Shown here piece after piece: positions 6,289-7,227 of a stretch of DNA of 7,227 nucleotides (its first letter is position 1; every line of letters begins with the position of its first letter). The notes beneath the pieces are model-generated. The model did no database searches and was not told the origin of the DNA. It worked only from the letters and a program-made list of their open reading frames with translations. The position numbers and the translations under genes were made by a program. This DNA comes from Spirochaetota bacterium (GTDB taxonomy: Bacteria; Spirochaetota; Spirochaetia; DTKZ01). The stretch lies in the NCBI GenBank assembly GCA_029562045.1, contig JAKQWJ010000215.1:1-7227 (forward strand), given 5' to 3'.

Positions 6289-6999
6289 ATGAGAACCCGC
6301 CTTGCGGTCTGCTCCATTATCTTTACGCTCTGTTCCGTTGTGATGATGAACGCCGGGGATGTGGCATCCTTCGTCAATCTCGGATTCTCCAATGACTCCC
6401 GCCACTTCATGTTCGGTTTCCACGGAGCCGAGGAGGAGTCGGGGCGCCCTTACGCCGAGATTTTCACCATCGATGTCCGGGCCAACAGTTTCGCGCCTGG
6501 GGGGGTCAAAAAGGAAGTTTTCTCCCAGATTCTTCAGCCCGGCCAGGGATCGGAAGGCGCCTTCTTCACCCTGCTGGAACGAAGCGGTCCCGCCTCCGCG
6601 AAAGCGGGGATCAATCATCTCAAACAGGGGCGGATCCTCTACATCCTGGTAAACAGCGCCGAGGCGAAGGACAACCTGGAGTTCCGGGACTTCAACACCG
6701 GGAATCATTATAAAGTGAAACTGGCGCAGAAGACCCAGGGCAAGGGCGCTCAGGCCAGGGCGGCCTTCCATATCGAACTGGAGGTGACCCTGAAAGACGG
6801 CAGGAAGGTGGCCCGGACGCTGGGGAACCCCGATCGGTACCGGGAAAACGTCCTTGCTTACCGGATCTCGTCCATCATCGCCTCCCCCGACGAAAGCCAC
6901 CTGGTTTTCGTGATGGAAAAGGACCACGCCGCCCGGGACGGGAAATCCATCCGCTACATGGTCGAGACGGCGCCCCTTCTTCCGGCCTCATCGCCTTGA
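6289..6999 (+). CDS. DUF2259-family predicted secreted protein
   Basis: The ATG at 6289 is chosen because GGGAGGA lies 6 nt upstream and the product starts with a classic signal peptide (MRTR, then a hydrophobic core through VVMMNA; possible cleavage after A22). Upstream in-frame codons run antisense through the membrane-protein gene and are not coding. The 236-residue product matches, by my recall, the DUF2259/COG5497 pattern: FVNLGFSNDSRHFMFGFHG, a YAEIFTIDV segment, a lysine-rich middle, and the C-terminal SSIIASPDESHLVFVMEK. Many members that I know of are from spirochaetes; function is unknown. It has no lipobox in a credible position (the early cysteines at 8 and 15 lack the right context), so it is probably periplasmic rather than a lipoprotein. 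Its stop codon lies inside the -35 box of the proS promoter. No catalytic motif is evident. Confidence 0.85.
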   Translation: MRTRLAVCSIIFTLCSVVMMNAGDVASFVNLGFSNDSRHFMFGFHGAEEESGRPYAEIFTIDVRANSFAPGGVKKEVFSQILQPGQGSEGAFFTLLERSGPASAKAGINHLKQGRILYILVNSAEAKDNLEFRDFNTGNHYKVKLAQKTQGKGAQARAAFHIELEVTLKDGRKVARTLGNPDRYRENVLAYRISSIIASPDESHLVFVMEKDHAARDGKSIRYMVETAPLLPASSP

Positions 7000-7024
7000 C
7001 AGGAAAAATTCCGCCAATTACAAT
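6996..7024 (+). promoter_or_regulatory. Near-consensus sigma70 promoter of proS
   Basis: A perfect -35 TTGACA (6996-7001), a 17-nt spacer and TACAAT (7019-7024; 5/6 to TATAAT) predict transcription from about 7031, giving a leader of about 26 nt that contains the Shine-Dalgarno. The -35 box includes the TGA stop (6997-6999) of the preceding gene. The spacer holds a short inverted repeat GGAA-aaa-TTCC (7002-7012). Confidence 0.8.
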
Positions 7025-7056
7025 CAGCCCCATCGTCTAACCCACAGAGAGGAACC

Positions 7057-7213
7057 ATGGCGGAACGAATCACCCCGAGAAGTGAAAACTATTCGGAATG
7101 GTATATCAATATCGTCGTCGAGGCGCAGCTGGCGGATTACAGTCCCGTCAAGGGATGCATGGTCATCCGGCCCCGGGGCTACGCCATCTGGGAGCGCATT
7201 CAGGAAACGCTGG
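7057..7213 (+). CDS. proS: Prolyl-tRNA synthetase, archaeal/eukaryotic-type (ProS type 3), 3' partial
   Basis: Only the first ~52 residues are present. They read MAERITPRSENYSEWY, then ADYSPVKGCMVIRPRGYAIWE and RIQETL, the N-terminus of the compact prolyl-tRNA synthetase without the bacterial editing insertion. This form is found in spirochaetes, Thermus/Deinococcus, mycoplasmas and archaea. The enzyme charges tRNA-Pro with proline in the cytoplasm. The ATG at 7057 is preceded by GAGAGGA (7047-7053) and by a near-consensus promoter, so the gene is probably transcribed on its own and strongly. Relatives continue after QETL with a D/E-R-M-F-K-type segment; here the frame instead reads EIGRA because adapter sequence begins at 7214. 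The catalytic motifs lie beyond the window. Confidence 0.93.
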
Positions 7214-7227
7214 AGATCGGAAGAGCG
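7214..7227 (+). other. Illumina TruSeq adapter remnant (assembly artefact)
   Basis: The last 14 bases, AGATCGGAAGAGCG, are identical to the start of the standard Illumina TruSeq adapter. They replace the conserved continuation of the ProRS coding sequence. This is untrimmed read-through at a contig end, not genome sequence. Confidence 0.93.

Noticed and set aside
6300..6340. Lipoprotein signal in the DUF2259 protein (Cys8 or Cys15)
   Set aside because: Cys8 comes too early and Cys15 follows F-T-L, which is not a credible lipobox even by relaxed spirochaete rules.
6238..6927. 229-codon minus-strand ORF antisense to the DUF2259 gene
   Set aside because: The opposite strand encodes a signal peptide and family motifs with a good Shine-Dalgarno; the antisense product lacks any motif.
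1..7227. CRISPR arrays, insertion sequences, tRNA or rRNA genes
   Set aside because: No regularly spaced repeats, transposase motifs, terminal inverted repeats or tRNA/rRNA-like sequences were seen when reading both strands.

Overview
This 7.2 kb window is GC-rich bacterial DNA with six protein-coding genes, two of them cut by the window ends. The likely source is a high-GC, anaerobic spirochaete. This rests on a DUF2259-type secreted protein next to an archaeal/eukaryotic-type prolyl-tRNA synthetase, a combination I associate with Treponema-like genomes, and on a 2-hydroxyacyl-CoA dehydratase activase, a family typical of anaerobes. The assignment is inferred from family recall and was not checked by a search.

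Layout. (1) 2-3082 (+): the C-terminal ~1,025 residues of a giant acyl-CoA dehydratase activase-like Fe-S/ATPase protein. Its 5' end lies outside the window, and its low-complexity tail carries a 36-nt tandem repeat. (2) 3083-3295: a GC-rich gap ending in a good sigma70 promoter that sits almost on the next start codon. (3) 3296-4555 (+): a GAF-HD-GYP cyclic-di-GMP phosphodiesterase with all metal ligands present. (4) 4556-4797: back-to-back GC hairpins, then an unusually AT-rich stretch with an extended -10 promoter, an 11-nt direct repeat and a leader hairpin. (5) 4798-5427 (+): a small membrane CTP-dependent polyprenol/phytol/dolichol kinase-family enzyme. (6) 5424-6212 (-): an unrecognised polytopic membrane protein whose stop codon overlaps the stop of the kinase gene. 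(7) 6213-6288: a short divergent control region. (8) 6289-6999 (+): a DUF2259 secreted protein. (9) 6996-7024: a near-consensus promoter whose -35 box overlaps the preceding stop codon, driving (10) proS from 7057, which is cut by the window end.

The genes do not form one pathway. They look like neighbouring housekeeping and signalling units, each with its own promoter: Fe-S redox enzyme activation, c-di-GMP turnover, lipid/isoprenoid phosphorylation, envelope proteins and translation. I found no CRISPR array, transposon, tRNA, rRNA or defence system, and no convincing new multi-gene system.

The last 14 bases (7214-7227) are identical to the start of the Illumina TruSeq adapter and break the conserved ProRS protein sequence, so they are almost certainly not genomic.
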